Shown: positions 43,245 through 51,758 of the stretch, in pieces
Position numbering within the stretch: the stretch's first letter is position 1
Layout of the letters: the number at the start of each line of letters is the position of its first letter
Source of the DNA: Ktedonobacter racemifer DSM 44963
GTDB taxonomy: Bacteria > Chloroflexota > Ktedonobacteria > Ktedonobacterales > Ktedonobacteraceae
Direction: 5' to 3'
DNA length: 64,000 nt
NCBI RefSeq assembly: GCF_000178855.1
Contig: NZ_ADVG01000002.1
Coordinates: forward strand, 1,736,001-1,800,000
The notes under the pieces: generated by a model
Seen by the model: the letters and a program-made list of their open reading frames with translations, nothing else
Databases searched by the model: none
Told to the model about the DNA's origin: nothing
Program-made: the position numbers and the translations under genes

Positions 43245-44600
43245 ATGTACAGTACACTCGATACAGGTAGAAACAAACGCCTCATTGTAGCCTGGATGCT
43301 GGTGGCGTTGTCTGTGACACTCTTCCTGACCTCGTCGGGACTCTGGATCTATAACGCCTACTTCCAGAGCAGCGCGCCCCCTCCCACACCAAAGGTTCTC
43401 CATAAGCCAGGTGTATCACCGACACGTACACCCGTAGCCAGCAAGACCGCGGGACTGTACCTGCAAAAATTCTTGCAGCACGATTATACAGGCATGTGGA
43501 GCCTGCTGCATCCCCAGGTCCAGACCACCTGGCCCGATCAGAACACTTACGCGCAGTACTGGCAGAAACGCTTCCAGGGCTACACCATCGCGGGCTACAC
43601 GCTGGGACAGGCGAGCACCCTCTCCTCATGGGTAAATCCTGAAACGATGCAGGAATACAAAGATGTGGCCATGGTTCCCGTTACGCTCCAGATCAAGCCA
43701 ACGGCAGAGACACAGCAAGAAGCGCAGAAACTCAACACTGTCGATCCCGATATCCTTCACCCAGAGACACTATATAGCAGTATTCCCATGTATCTCTCGC
43801 GCGTCGATGCAACTCACTGGCAGGTGCTCAACGGCGGCCCGGTGGACCTTGAGGCCCCGATTCTCCCCCCTTTACATCCAATCTCTCACGATGTCAAGGT
43901 GCCTATTATGATGTACCACCATATTTCGGACGCTCCCACCCGGACCATCCTGGAGAAGAGCCTGACCGTGCCAACAAAAATGCTAAGCGCACATCTGGCC
44001 TATCTCAAGTCACGCAAGGCTCATAGTATTACCTTTAATCAGCTCTTCGATGCCCTATATTATAACGGTCCGCTACCATCCAATCCCGTGATCCTGACCT
44101 TTGATGATGGCTACGATGACGCCTACACCAATGCCTACCGGCTTCTCCGCCAGAATGGCTTTAGCGGGATGTTTTATATTATCACCGGCAAGGTAGGCTG
44201 GAAGGGTCAGGCAAGCTGGAATCAACTCCAGGAGATGCTCCTTGGCGGGATGCAAATTGGCTCGCATACCATCAATCATGTGGATATCGGCAATACCTAC
44301 CTGGCCTCGCATGCCCAGGCACAGAAAGAATTGCAAGACTCACGCACAAGCCTGCAACAACATCTCCATATTCCCATCCAGCAGTTCTGTTATCCCTCGG
44401 GGGAACCATTTCGCCATGGGAGCCTGGCTCTTCGCGCAGCTATCGTCACCCTGTTGACCTCTCTTGGATACGTCGGCTCAACCACCGATCCCGGCGAAAC
44501 AGGTATATTCCAAAATAGCCTGACCCCCCAGATCCTCCTGCGCATCCGCGTCGATGGTCGCAGCGATCTCGGAACCTTCCAGGCCAGTATCCCCTGGTGA
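43245..44600 (+). CDS. Membrane-anchored polysaccharide deacetylase
   Basis: 451 aa. N-terminal anchor (LIVAWMLVALSVTLFLTSSG), Pro/Thr linker, an NTF2-like domain (~65-190, FLQHDYTGMWSLLHPQVQTT), then a NodB domain: VPIMMYHHI, catalytic LTFDDGYDDAYTNA and metal ligands in IGSHTINHVDI (His, His), with QFCYPSGEP closing the site. Acts outside the cell on N-acetylated glycans. ATG 43245; a weak ribosome site. Followed immediately by a 34-bp-stem hairpin. Confidence 0.88.
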   Translation: MYSTLDTGRNKRLIVAWMLVALSVTLFLTSSGLWIYNAYFQSSAPPPTPKVLHKPGVSPTRTPVASKTAGLYLQKFLQHDYTGMWSLLHPQVQTTWPDQNTYAQYWQKRFQGYTIAGYTLGQASTLSSWVNPETMQEYKDVAMVPVTLQIKPTAETQQEAQKLNTVDPDILHPETLYSSIPMYLSRVDATHWQVLNGGPVDLEAPILPPLHPISHDVKVPIMMYHHISDAPTRTILEKSLTVPTKMLSAHLAYLKSRKAHSITFNQLFDALYYNGPLPSNPVILTFDDGYDDAYTNAYRLLRQNGFSGMFYIITGKVGWKGQASWNQLQEMLLGGMQIGSHTINHVDIGNTYLASHAQAQKELQDSRTSLQQHLHIPIQQFCYPSGEPFRHGSLALRAAIVTLLTSLGYVGSTTDPGETGIFQNSLTPQILLRIRVDGRSDLGTFQASIPW

Positions 44601-44606
44601 TTTTGT

Positions 44607-44675
44607 GTAAAAGAAGAGGGAGTGGCGTGATCCTCCAGCTCAGCTGGAGGATCACGCCACTCCCTCTTCTTTTAC
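44607..44675. terminator. Long perfect hairpin, 34-bp stem
   Basis: Arms 44607-44640 and 44642-44675 with a one-base centre; 6 bp after the deacetylase stop. Confidence 0.8.
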
Positions 44676-44746
44676 TTCGAGTTGGCATCTGCAGGCGCAA
44701 TAAGTCAGCAAGCATGCAAGCAAATTTCCCCCAATCTAGCCTTAGT

Positions 44747-46251
44747 CTACCTAAGTTTCGCCCAAAATAACAACAATCTGGAAGGGAGCAAGCAGCTCCT
44801 GCAAGGGATAGAGGAGTGAGTGAGCCAGGGGAGCGTCCTGATTGAGCTCGATCTCAACCACCTGATGCAACGCATTGAAACGGAGCAAACCGCTGACATG
44901 AAAGACATCACGCACCATACGCAAGATGCCATAACGATGGATTTTTGGGCTGTTCAGCCAGCGACGTGCCCAGACCACCACGTTGTGAGCCAGTGAGCCG
45001 AGCAGCGCCAGCATGTACTGCGCCTCAAAGCGCTTCTTATTGCGTTTCGTCAGTCCCAATCCCTGTTTATCACCCTTGAAGGAGGTTTCGATGCCTCCAC
45101 CACGCTGATCATAAAAGGTCACATAGGCCAAGAGCACCGCCGTGGGATCAGCCGCTTGCGATGCCTCCCATCCCAGAAGGGGAAGAACCTGCTCAATCGA
45201 GAGCGAACACATCAGAATGCCATAAGCAAATGTGCCATCTCTTCTGCGACAGCGTACCGCAATACGTCGCATGGGACGGACGTAGCCAGCGGCTTCCTCG
45301 CTCACCCAGCCAAAGGAACGTTCCGACCAGGTGGGGTCCTGGACCCATTCCTTGACCGTTTGAGACAGTCGCGTGATACGTCGTCCCGAGTATTCTTTCG
45401 CCATGACCTCGTAGCCTCGGGAGAGCAGCCAATTGAGGTCGTCCTCGGTTCCCGCACCTGCATCGACACGGATAATGGTCCGTCTGCGTTTGGCATCGTC
45501 CAATTGCAAGGTCGTCTCAGCAGTCTCTACCAGCGGTTGCAGAGCCTTGATCAGTTGGACATTGCCTGCAAAAAGCTGATCGACCACGACTTCTTCATAC
45601 TGGGTCGCCAGCACACGACCCAATTGCCGCCCTCGGCGATGATAGAGTCCTGCAAAATAGCCGCGCGTGGCAAACGCCGCTTTTGGTCCACAAGGCATGC
45701 CCGTCAGGTCCACGTCCAAGAGTTGAAAAGCGGCCTGATAGTCATGATGAAAGCCTTGGCTCTGAGCGCGGTAGATCTCATCGAGCGCCTGATGCAACTG
45801 AAGGACATTTTCCTCAGCACAGGCAGAAAGCGTCTCTTGCACCACCGACTGCTCAGCACAAGAGGTTCGACCGAAGGCTCGTTGCAAGCCCGGATCGGCT
45901 CGCAGCCGACTGTTGATTTCTACCAGTCCATGGGCTCCAGCCAACAGACTGATAAACGCATCCATCAGCTTGTCGAGAGGCGTATGCTTGATGGTTTTCT
46001 GCCTGATCTGCACTCTCTTGCGGATCGGGCTCAAGACATCCAATTGCTGCAATTTGGCTCCTATGGCGGCCAGGATGGCGCATCCAGTGAAATGGTTCGT
46101 TGTTGTTGTGATAGACTCGTTCATGGTGATACTCCTTTTTCTAATGAAAGCTCCTTTGTTCCTTCATTAGCTATGGAGTATCGCTCTGCTTTTTGCAAGC
46201 TCTGCACTGGCTCGCTGGACTGTCGTCAATTTGGGCGAAACTTAGGTAGTC
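44747..46251 (-). mobile_element. IS4-like insertion sequence
   Basis: Inverted ends CTACCTAAGTTTCGCCCAAA at 44748-44767 and, inverted, 46231-46250, with flanking TAG(T/A) also similar. One minus-strand transposase fills the space. No clear target duplication could be defined at either end. Confidence 0.75.
44751..46124 (-). CDS. DDE transposase, IS4/IS1380-like
   Basis: 457 aa, intact. Catalytic regions: D in LLDVDLTGMP, D in IIRVDAGAGTEDDL, and a C-terminal YDQRGGGIETSFKGDKQGLG close to the Y-R-E-K signature of IS4. ATG 46124. The stop codon falls within the IS end, so the gene fills the element. Confidence 0.85.
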   Translation of the reverse strand: MNESITTTTNHFTGCAILAAIGAKLQQLDVLSPIRKRVQIRQKTIKHTPLDKLMDAFISLLAGAHGLVEINSRLRADPGLQRAFGRTSCAEQSVVQETLSACAEENVLQLHQALDEIYRAQSQGFHHDYQAAFQLLDVDLTGMPCGPKAAFATRGYFAGLYHRRGRQLGRVLATQYEEVVVDQLFAGNVQLIKALQPLVETAETTLQLDDAKRRRTIIRVDAGAGTEDDLNWLLSRGYEVMAKEYSGRRITRLSQTVKEWVQDPTWSERSFGWVSEEAAGYVRPMRRIAVRCRRRDGTFAYGILMCSLSIEQVLPLLGWEASQAADPTAVLLAYVTFYDQRGGGIETSFKGDKQGLGLTKRNKKRFEAQYMLALLGSLAHNVVVWARRWLNSPKIHRYGILRMVRDVFHVSGLLRFNALHQVVEIELNQDAPLAHSLLYPLQELLAPFQIVVILGET

Positions 46252-46274
46252 TAAAAAATTGTCTATAAAAAGGG

Positions 46275-46303
46275 TTTACAAGATGAGTACAGTATGATAT
46301 TAT
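46275..46303 (+). promoter_or_regulatory. Promoter of tRNA-Ala(CGC)
   Basis: TTTACA (46275-46280) and TATTAT (46298-46303), 17-base spacer, 13 bp before the tRNA. Confidence 0.7.
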
Positions 46304-46315
46304 CTAAACCGTCAA

Positions 46316-46391
46316 GGGGATGTAGCTCATCTGGTAGAGCGCGACAATCGCACTGTCGAGGTAAGGGGTTCGAGTCCCCTCATCTCCACCA
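46316..46391 (+). tRNA. tRNA-Ala (anticodon CGC)
   Basis: 76 nt with encoded CCA. Acceptor GGGGATG pairs with CATCTCC; D arm GCTC...GAGC; anticodon stem CGACA/TGTCG with loop ATCGCAC giving anticodon CGC; T arm AGGGGTTCGAGTCCCCT. G3-U70 identity wobble is present (GGG...TCC). Confidence 0.93.
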
Positions 46392-46440
46392 AAGCACTTC
46401 TCGGCATATACCGAAAGTACAATAGCTTCTTACAAAGGCC

Positions 46441-46469
46441 TTGCCAATCGCAAAAGTTTGTGGTATAGT
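46441..46469 (+). promoter_or_regulatory. Promoter of the leuS leader
   Basis: TTGCCA (46441-46446) and TATAGT (46464-46469), 17-base spacer; transcription would begin just before T-box Stem I. Confidence 0.6.
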
Positions 46470-46628
46470 AAGCACTGCCAATACGACAGCGATGAGCAGG
46501 AGTAGTAGGTCGTTTGAGTACAGAGAGTAGCCGGGTGGTGTGAGGCTATACATCAGACTGAACTCGCCTGTGAGCTACAAGTGTCAAATGGTGCACTGGT
46601 AAATAATTACCAGGCAAGCTGAGAGCAC

Positions 46629-46657
46629 TTGTCGGGACGCCCGATATAGCGTATAAT
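46629..46657 (+). promoter_or_regulatory. Internal promoter inside the leuS leader
   Basis: TTGTCG (46629-46634) and TATAAT (46652-46657) with a 17-base spacer, ~35 bp before tRNA-Ala(GGC). It could drive the tRNA and leuS without Stem I. Confidence 0.65.
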
Positions 46658-46691
46658 GAGAGTAAGTCAGAGACAAGCCGTTTCTTTACCT

Positions 46692-46767
46692 GGGCCTGTA
46701 GCGCAGCTGGTAGAGCGTCTCCATGGCATGGAGAAGGTCAGGAGTTCGAGTCTCCTCAGGTCCACCA
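46692..46767 (+). tRNA. tRNA-Ala (anticodon GGC), embedded in the leuS leader
   Basis: 76 nt with CCA. Acceptor GGGCCTG/CAGGTCC; D arm GCGC...GAGC; anticodon stem TCTCC/GGAGA with loop ATGGCAT, anticodon GGC; T arm AGGAGTTCGAGTCTCCT. The acceptor contains the G-U pair expected for alanine tRNAs. Confidence 0.93.
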
Positions 46768-46912
46768 GTTTTACCCCTTGTCTTGATTGAAAAGCAGGGT
46801 GGTACCACGGAAACAACCTTTCGTCCCTTGGATGAAAGGTTTTTTTGTTGCACTTTTCGCTCGCACTGATACTAATTTATTCCCGCTGCATGGCATCCTG
46901 GGAGGCATTCGC

Positions 46913-49387
46913 ATGATTACACGTACGAAGTACAATCCAAAGGCCGTTGAACATAAATGGCAGGCACAATGGGAGGCTGAGCAGGTCTACCGTGCCTCAG
47001 ATGATTCCGCAAAACCTGATTTCTATCACCTGGTGATGTTCCCCTACCCCTCTGGCGATCTACACATGGGGCACTGGTATAACTACTCGCCCTTTGACGC
47101 CTATGGCCGTCTCAAACGCATGCAAGGCTACAACGTAATGCAGCCCATTGGCTTCGATGCCTTTGGCCTACCAGCCGAAAATGCCGCGATCAAACGCGGT
47201 GTCCAGGCACGAACCTGGACGCTGGCCAATATTGAGAATATGCGCAAACAGCTCCAGGCCATGGGCGCGGGTTGGGACTGGTCACGCGAGGTCATTACCT
47301 GCCTGCCAGATTACTACAAATGGACGCAGTGGCTCTTTCTGCAATTCTATAAACATGGCCTGGCCTATCGCACCAAGGCGCCCGCCAACTGGTGTCCTGG
47401 CTGTAACACGACCCTGGCTAACGAACAGGTTCTGGCCGATGGCACCTGCGAGCGCTGTGGCAGCGTCGTTGAGCGCCGTGAGATCGATCAGTGGCTGCTG
47501 AAGATCTCTGCCTACGCGGAAGAACTGCTGAAGTTTGAAGATATCGAATGGCCCGAGAAAACCGTGACCATGCAGCGCAACTGGATCGGTCGCAGCGAGG
47601 GCGCCGAGATCCGCTTCAATGCTGAGATCGAGGGCAAGCAAGAAGAGATTCCAGTCTTCACCACGCGCCCCGACACCATCTATGGCGTGACCTTCTTCGT
47701 CCTGGCGCCAGAGCACCCCTGGGTCGCGAAAATCACGACGCCTGAGCACAAGGATGCCGTTGAGACCTATGTTGACCAGGCCCTCCGCATGACCGAGATC
47801 GAGCGAATGAGCGCCGAGAAAGAGAAGAGCGGCGTCTTTACCGGAGGTTATGTCATCAATCCTGTCAGTGGCGAGCAGATACCTGTCTGGATCGCCGATT
47901 ATGTGCTGATGGGCTATGGTGCGGGCGCGGTTATGGGCGTTCCAGCGCATGATCAGCGCGACTTCGAGTTCGCGCGCAAGTTCAACCTACCCATTCGCCA
48001 GGTCATTCTGGCCGAAGATGAGGAGCCAACCGATCCCGCCACCTGGGAGAGCGCGAAAGAGGCTCTGGGACGCATGATCAATTCAGGCCCCTTTGATGGG
48101 ACCTCCGGCGACGAGTCGAAGACCAAAGTGACGCGCTCTATCGAGGAGCAGAGCATCGGCAACGCCACGGTGAACTACCGCCTGCGTGACTGGTTAATCA
48201 GCCGCCAGCGCTACTGGGGTTGCCCCATTCCCGTCGTGTATTGTGAGAAGGATGGCCTGGTCCCCGTGCCCGAGGATCAACTGCCGGTACGCCTGCCTGA
48301 GAATGTCCAGTTTAAGTCTACAGGCGAGTCGCCGCTGCGTTATGAAGAGTCCTTCTTGAATACGACCTGCCCCACCTGTGGCGGTCCAGCTACCCGCGAG
48401 GCAGACACGATGGATACCTTCATCTGCTCCTCCTGGTACTACCTGCGCTACGCCGATCCACATAACGATCAAGAGGCCTGGAGCCAGGAACAGATGCGCA
48501 AATGGTTGCCCGTCGACCAGTATGTGGGCGGCGTTGAGCACGCGATTCTGCACCTGCTGTACTCGCGCTTCTTCACCAAGGCCCTACGCGATATGGGACA
48601 CCTGAACTTCGGCGAGCCATTCAAACGCCTCTATCACCAGGGCATGGTGCTTGGCCCCGATGGGCAGAAGATGTCGAAGTCACGCGGCAACGTCGAGGCC
48701 CCCGATAAATACATTGAGACCTACGGCGCCGATACCGTACGCTGCTATATGATGTTCATCGGCCCCTTCGAGGCGGGTGGCTCCTTTAAGGCGGAGAACC
48801 TGGAGGGCGTCTGGCGCTTCCTGAACCGCTTCTGGAGCCTGGTTACCGAGTCCTGGACCGACAATCCCAGCACAGAGAAGACCACTGAGAGCAAGGCAGT
48901 TGAGCGACTGCGCCACAAGACTATCAAGCGGATCACCGAAGACCTGAGCAATTTCCGCTTCAACACCGCGCTGGCCGCGTTGATGGAGTGTAACAATGCC
49001 CTGATTAAACAGCAGCATGAGCCAGTCGCGCGCACGGCGGCCTTCCAGCGCGCGCTCGAGACCATGATGCAGCTGCTGGCACCCCTGGCTCCCCATATCG
49101 CCGAGGAGCTCTGGCACCAGACGGGGCATGAGGGCTCGATACACCTGAGCACCTGGCCAGCCTTCGACGAGGCCATGACACACGACGAGAGCTTTACCCT
49201 GGTTGTGCAGGTCAATGGCAAAGTGCGCGAGCGCCTTGAGGTGCTCGCTGGTATTAGCGAGGATGATGTACGCAGGCTGGTGCTTTCTAACGAGCGCGTT
49301 CTCTCCTTCATTGGAGATGCCACCGTTCAGAAAGTCATCTATATTCCTGGGCGCCTGGCCAACATCGTTATTCGCAACGTTCGCTAA
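46913..49387 (+). CDS. leuS: Leucyl-tRNA synthetase
   Basis: 824 aa, family length. Class I motifs: HIGH variant PYPSGDLHMGHWYNY and KMSKS in GQKMSKSRGN. Zinc-type knuckles CPGCNTTLANEQ...CERCG; CP1 editing domain around TTRPDTIYGVTFFVLAPEHP; C-terminal VQVNGKVRERL. ATG 46913 follows CTGGGAGGCATTCGC; the frame is open upstream into the T-box terminator, which must be untranslated. Controlled by the leucine T-box and possibly the internal promoter. Confidence 0.97.
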   Translation: MITRTKYNPKAVEHKWQAQWEAEQVYRASDDSAKPDFYHLVMFPYPSGDLHMGHWYNYSPFDAYGRLKRMQGYNVMQPIGFDAFGLPAENAAIKRGVQARTWTLANIENMRKQLQAMGAGWDWSREVITCLPDYYKWTQWLFLQFYKHGLAYRTKAPANWCPGCNTTLANEQVLADGTCERCGSVVERREIDQWLLKISAYAEELLKFEDIEWPEKTVTMQRNWIGRSEGAEIRFNAEIEGKQEEIPVFTTRPDTIYGVTFFVLAPEHPWVAKITTPEHKDAVETYVDQALRMTEIERMSAEKEKSGVFTGGYVINPVSGEQIPVWIADYVLMGYGAGAVMGVPAHDQRDFEFARKFNLPIRQVILAEDEEPTDPATWESAKEALGRMINSGPFDGTSGDESKTKVTRSIEEQSIGNATVNYRLRDWLISRQRYWGCPIPVVYCEKDGLVPVPEDQLPVRLPENVQFKSTGESPLRYEESFLNTTCPTCGGPATREADTMDTFICSSWYYLRYADPHNDQEAWSQEQMRKWLPVDQYVGGVEHAILHLLYSRFFTKALRDMGHLNFGEPFKRLYHQGMVLGPDGQKMSKSRGNVEAPDKYIETYGADTVRCYMMFIGPFEAGGSFKAENLEGVWRFLNRFWSLVTESWTDNPSTEKTTESKAVERLRHKTIKRITEDLSNFRFNTALAALMECNNALIKQQHEPVARTAAFQRALETMMQLLAPLAPHIAEELWHQTGHEGSIHLSTWPAFDEAMTHDESFTLVVQVNGKVRERLEVLAGISEDDVRRLVLSNERVLSFIGDATVQKVIYIPGRLANIVIRNVR

Positions 49388-49410
49388 TATCCCAGTTTGT
49401 TAGCAGCAAT

Positions 49411-49443
49411 CAGGCAGGCACCTACCCAATAGGTACTTGCCTG
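49411..49443 (+). terminator. Hairpin after leuS
   Basis: CAGGCAGGCACCTA and TAGGTACTTGCCTG, two mismatches, 5-base loop; no long U-tract. Confidence 0.55.
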
Positions 49444-50056
49444 AATTTGTATGCTCTATTTTGTAACCCTGACACGTCTATAGTAGTAGAAGGTGGTGAA
49501 AAAATTGAAGATTTGTCATCACCTGTCGATTACACACCGATAAGGCTATATAATCTGATAGGATGGAAATTTTTCGCGTTCTCTGTGGAAAAAGACAACG
49601 AAGTCTTGACTTTAGGTCATAGAGATGGAACTTTTCTACGCCTTCAAACGTATATACCGCAGATAGCCTTTTAAGGTCGCTCTCCACGCGTGTTTACACG
49701 GCACCTGGAGACGAGCAACGGTGGTAGTGAGTTTGGGGGGACACGTGAAGCGGATCACAATTTTTATGTCACCTGGAACACAGTAACTACGCCGGTTTCC
49801 TGCTATGCTCCGTACATACGGAAATTAGGTAGTGAGGGTAGAGTAACCTGACGAGGATGGGATTGTGTGATGGGGTACATTCAAAATCTGGTATTTGAAA
49901 AACTGTAGGGTGGCGCGTCTATTCAATGAAGCGCTCTTTTCTTCAAGCTTTTCTTCGAATAAGAAATGGGCCAGAATAGTCGTTCCATAACAGGTATGCA
50001 CAGTAGAGAGCAGTGGCGGCTTGCCGGTCATCGGCGTAGGTGGAAGGATATAGAAC
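49444..50056. other. Gap without a firm gene
   Basis: A 75-codon frame at 49447-49674 starts only with TTG and has no ribosome site; it is not called. Nothing else is recognised. The end of the stretch supplies GGTGGAAGGATATAGAAC for the gene at 50057. Confidence 0.4.
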
Positions 50057-50269
50057 ATGAATACACAGCCTTTGGAATTGATTACTAGCGTTGACAACGC
50101 TCTTGACGAAACAGACTTTCTTCGCCAGCGCGGTTTTGCTCAAGATGAGATTATTTCTCTGCTCTGGCTTCGTCAATGGTATCAGAATGGCGGGAGTGAT
50201 CGTGTGGAGGTGGTGCGACAGCTAGAATATTTGCACTACCTCTACACACAGGGGAAAGTGACCTCCTAG
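50057..50269 (+). CDS. Small hypothetical protein
   Basis: 70 aa. Predicted helical, acidic first half (LITSVDNALDETDFLRQRGF) and aromatic second half (ISLLWLRQWYQNGG; LEYLHYLYTQGK). ATG 50057 with GGAAGG 10 bases upstream. No family recognised. It ends 11 bp before a 34-bp-stem hairpin shared with the converging synthase gene. Confidence 0.6.
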   Translation: MNTQPLELITSVDNALDETDFLRQRGFAQDEIISLLWLRQWYQNGGSDRVEVVRQLEYLHYLYTQGKVTS

Positions 50270-50280
50270 CAGTCTATCTT

Positions 50281-50349
50281 TGTAAATAAGTGGCGTGGGG
50301 TGTACTGGCAGCCGGCGGCTGCCAGTACACCCCACGCCACTTATTTACA
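50281..50349. terminator. Long perfect hairpin, 34-bp stem, overlapping a stop codon
   Basis: Arms 50281-50314 and 50316-50349 with a one-base centre. The right arm covers the last codons of the minus-strand synthase gene; it lies between converging genes. Confidence 0.8.
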
Positions 50350-51276
50350 ATACATGACCATATATCTGCTCCCAACATGTTGCATAACCCAGCAGGCCGA
50401 GGCCGCGACTAACTTTGTCTGCAAAGGAACACTGGCTCGCTTAGTAAAGACGTTGTAGTCATTCGAGCGAATGCGTTCCAGAATACGTTGGTACAAAACC
50501 CCGCTTAGTTTCACCGACAACTGACAATCGGGATGCAGCAGGCCAATGCCCTGCTGGCCCCTGATGTAGTATTCTTCGGCGCGCGCCATTTGAAAGTGGA
50601 TCAACTCGCGGAAAGCGTCGTTGATCACGCCCTGCTGTAAATCCTCTTCGCTATAGCGAAAACGCTCCATCTCCTCCAGCGGTAGATAGATACGGTTGCG
50701 CCGCAGATCCTCGCCCACATCACGCAAGATATTTGTCAATTGAAGCGCGATACCTAGCTCCACCGCGTATGTCAATGCGCGCTCATCGTTATAGCCGAAG
50801 ATCGGGCTGGTTAACAAGCCAACGGTACCAGCCACCCGATAACAGTAGAGCTCAAGTTCCGCGAAACTCTGATAACGCCTGTTGCTTAGATCCATGGCCA
50901 CGCCATCTAATAGCTCCAAAGCGGGCTTTATGGGCACCGCATAGGTCTGTAGCATGTCCTCCCAGGCCTGCATAATCGGACTATCACCGCTTCCTTCGCC
51001 ATTATAAACATGCTGGAGCGACTGGTGCCAGTAATCCAGTTCGCAACGGGGATCCTTCACTCCATAGAGATGAGCAGTCCGCGGCTCCCGCGTTTCCTCC
51101 GCTTCGACTGCTTCGTCCACGATATCATCGACCATACGACAGAAGGCATAGACAGCCCAGATGGCCTTGCGCTTGGGTTGAGGAAGAAAGCTGGACCCCC
51201 AGTAAAAGGTTTTTGATGCTCGCTGGGTAATCTTCCGACAATACTCGTAAGGATCCGTCACGCTACTCTGTCGCAT
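50341..51276 (-). CDS. Squalene/phytoene synthase family protein
   Basis: 311 aa. Head-to-head prenyl synthase: first Asp-rich motif RMVDDIVDEAVE, second DVGEDLRRNRIYLP, with YCYRVAGTVGLLTSPIFG between. Condenses two C15 or C20 diphosphates for hopanoid/carotenoid precursors; which one cannot be told. ATG 51276. No desaturase or cyclase lies next to it. Its 3' end lies within a long hairpin. Confidence 0.88.
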   Translation of the reverse strand: MRQSSVTDPYEYCRKITQRASKTFYWGSSFLPQPKRKAIWAVYAFCRMVDDIVDEAVEAEETREPRTAHLYGVKDPRCELDYWHQSLQHVYNGEGSGDSPIMQAWEDMLQTYAVPIKPALELLDGVAMDLSNRRYQSFAELELYCYRVAGTVGLLTSPIFGYNDERALTYAVELGIALQLTNILRDVGEDLRRNRIYLPLEEMERFRYSEEDLQQGVINDAFRELIHFQMARAEEYYIRGQQGIGLLHPDCQLSVKLSGVLYQRILERIRSNDYNVFTKRASVPLQTKLVAASACWVMQHVGSRYMVMYCK

Positions 51277-51569
51277 CGCACATCTCCTATTCTACTTCTG
51301 ATACAAGCGGCTTCTTGCTCACTTCAAAGGTCACATCTCTCGCTCTATAGCTAAAGCTGTTCGCTCGTGTTTCTCCGCGCATCATCTTCTATTAGTTTAG
51401 GAGACCCCACTAACCATGCCTATTTATCAGATAATTAATTTACGTCTACGCCAGTATAGATGCCTGCTTGCTCTAGAAATGGGTAAGTCCCACTGGCGTA
51501 ATATGCCAATTCGTCTTACTGTTCTCTTCACAAGAACCTGTTCGAGGCACTTCGCCGCTTCATGACTTG

Positions 51570-51644
51570 TCTGGGGTACGTATTGGGTTGAGGTGGCAAG
51601 CTGGCCCCGCCAGCTTGCCACCTCAACCCAATACGTACCCCAGA
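51570..51644. terminator. Long perfect hairpin, 35-bp stem
   Basis: Arms 51570-51604 and 51610-51644 around CCCCG, the longest in the window. It sits between divergent genes (51276 minus, 51759 plus), where no gene ends. The remainder of the 480-bp gap shows no gene. Confidence 0.8.
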
Positions 51645-51758
51645 CTCAATTGATCAAACCTAAGAGAGGAGGTATACGTACATATGGGTAAGGCGATGTT
51701 GTTCAGTTCAAAAAATACTATATAGCTTGTTTAGCTCAAATATACAATAAGGAAGCTT

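Larger units (their letters stand above)
46490..46850 (+). ncRNA. Leucine T-box leader of leuS, split by a tRNA-Ala gene
   Basis: Stem I is the same type as in the serS leader: AGGAGTAGTAGG, CAGAGAGTAGCCGGGTGGTG and GAACTCGCCTGTGAGC, with specifier CTC (46563-46565), a leucine codon. The T-box bulge AGGGTGGTACCACGG lies at about 46796-46810, and the terminator AACCTTTC/GAAAGGTT with seven T at 46815-46847. Between Stem I and the bulge lies a complete tRNA-Ala gene (46692-46767). CTTGTC (46628-46633), GACAAG (46672-46677) and CTTGTC (46777-46782) can form competing helices around it. Confidence 0.85.

Noticed and set aside
49447..49674. 75-codon frame after leuS
   Set aside because: Start is only TTG, no ribosome site, and no recognisable motif.
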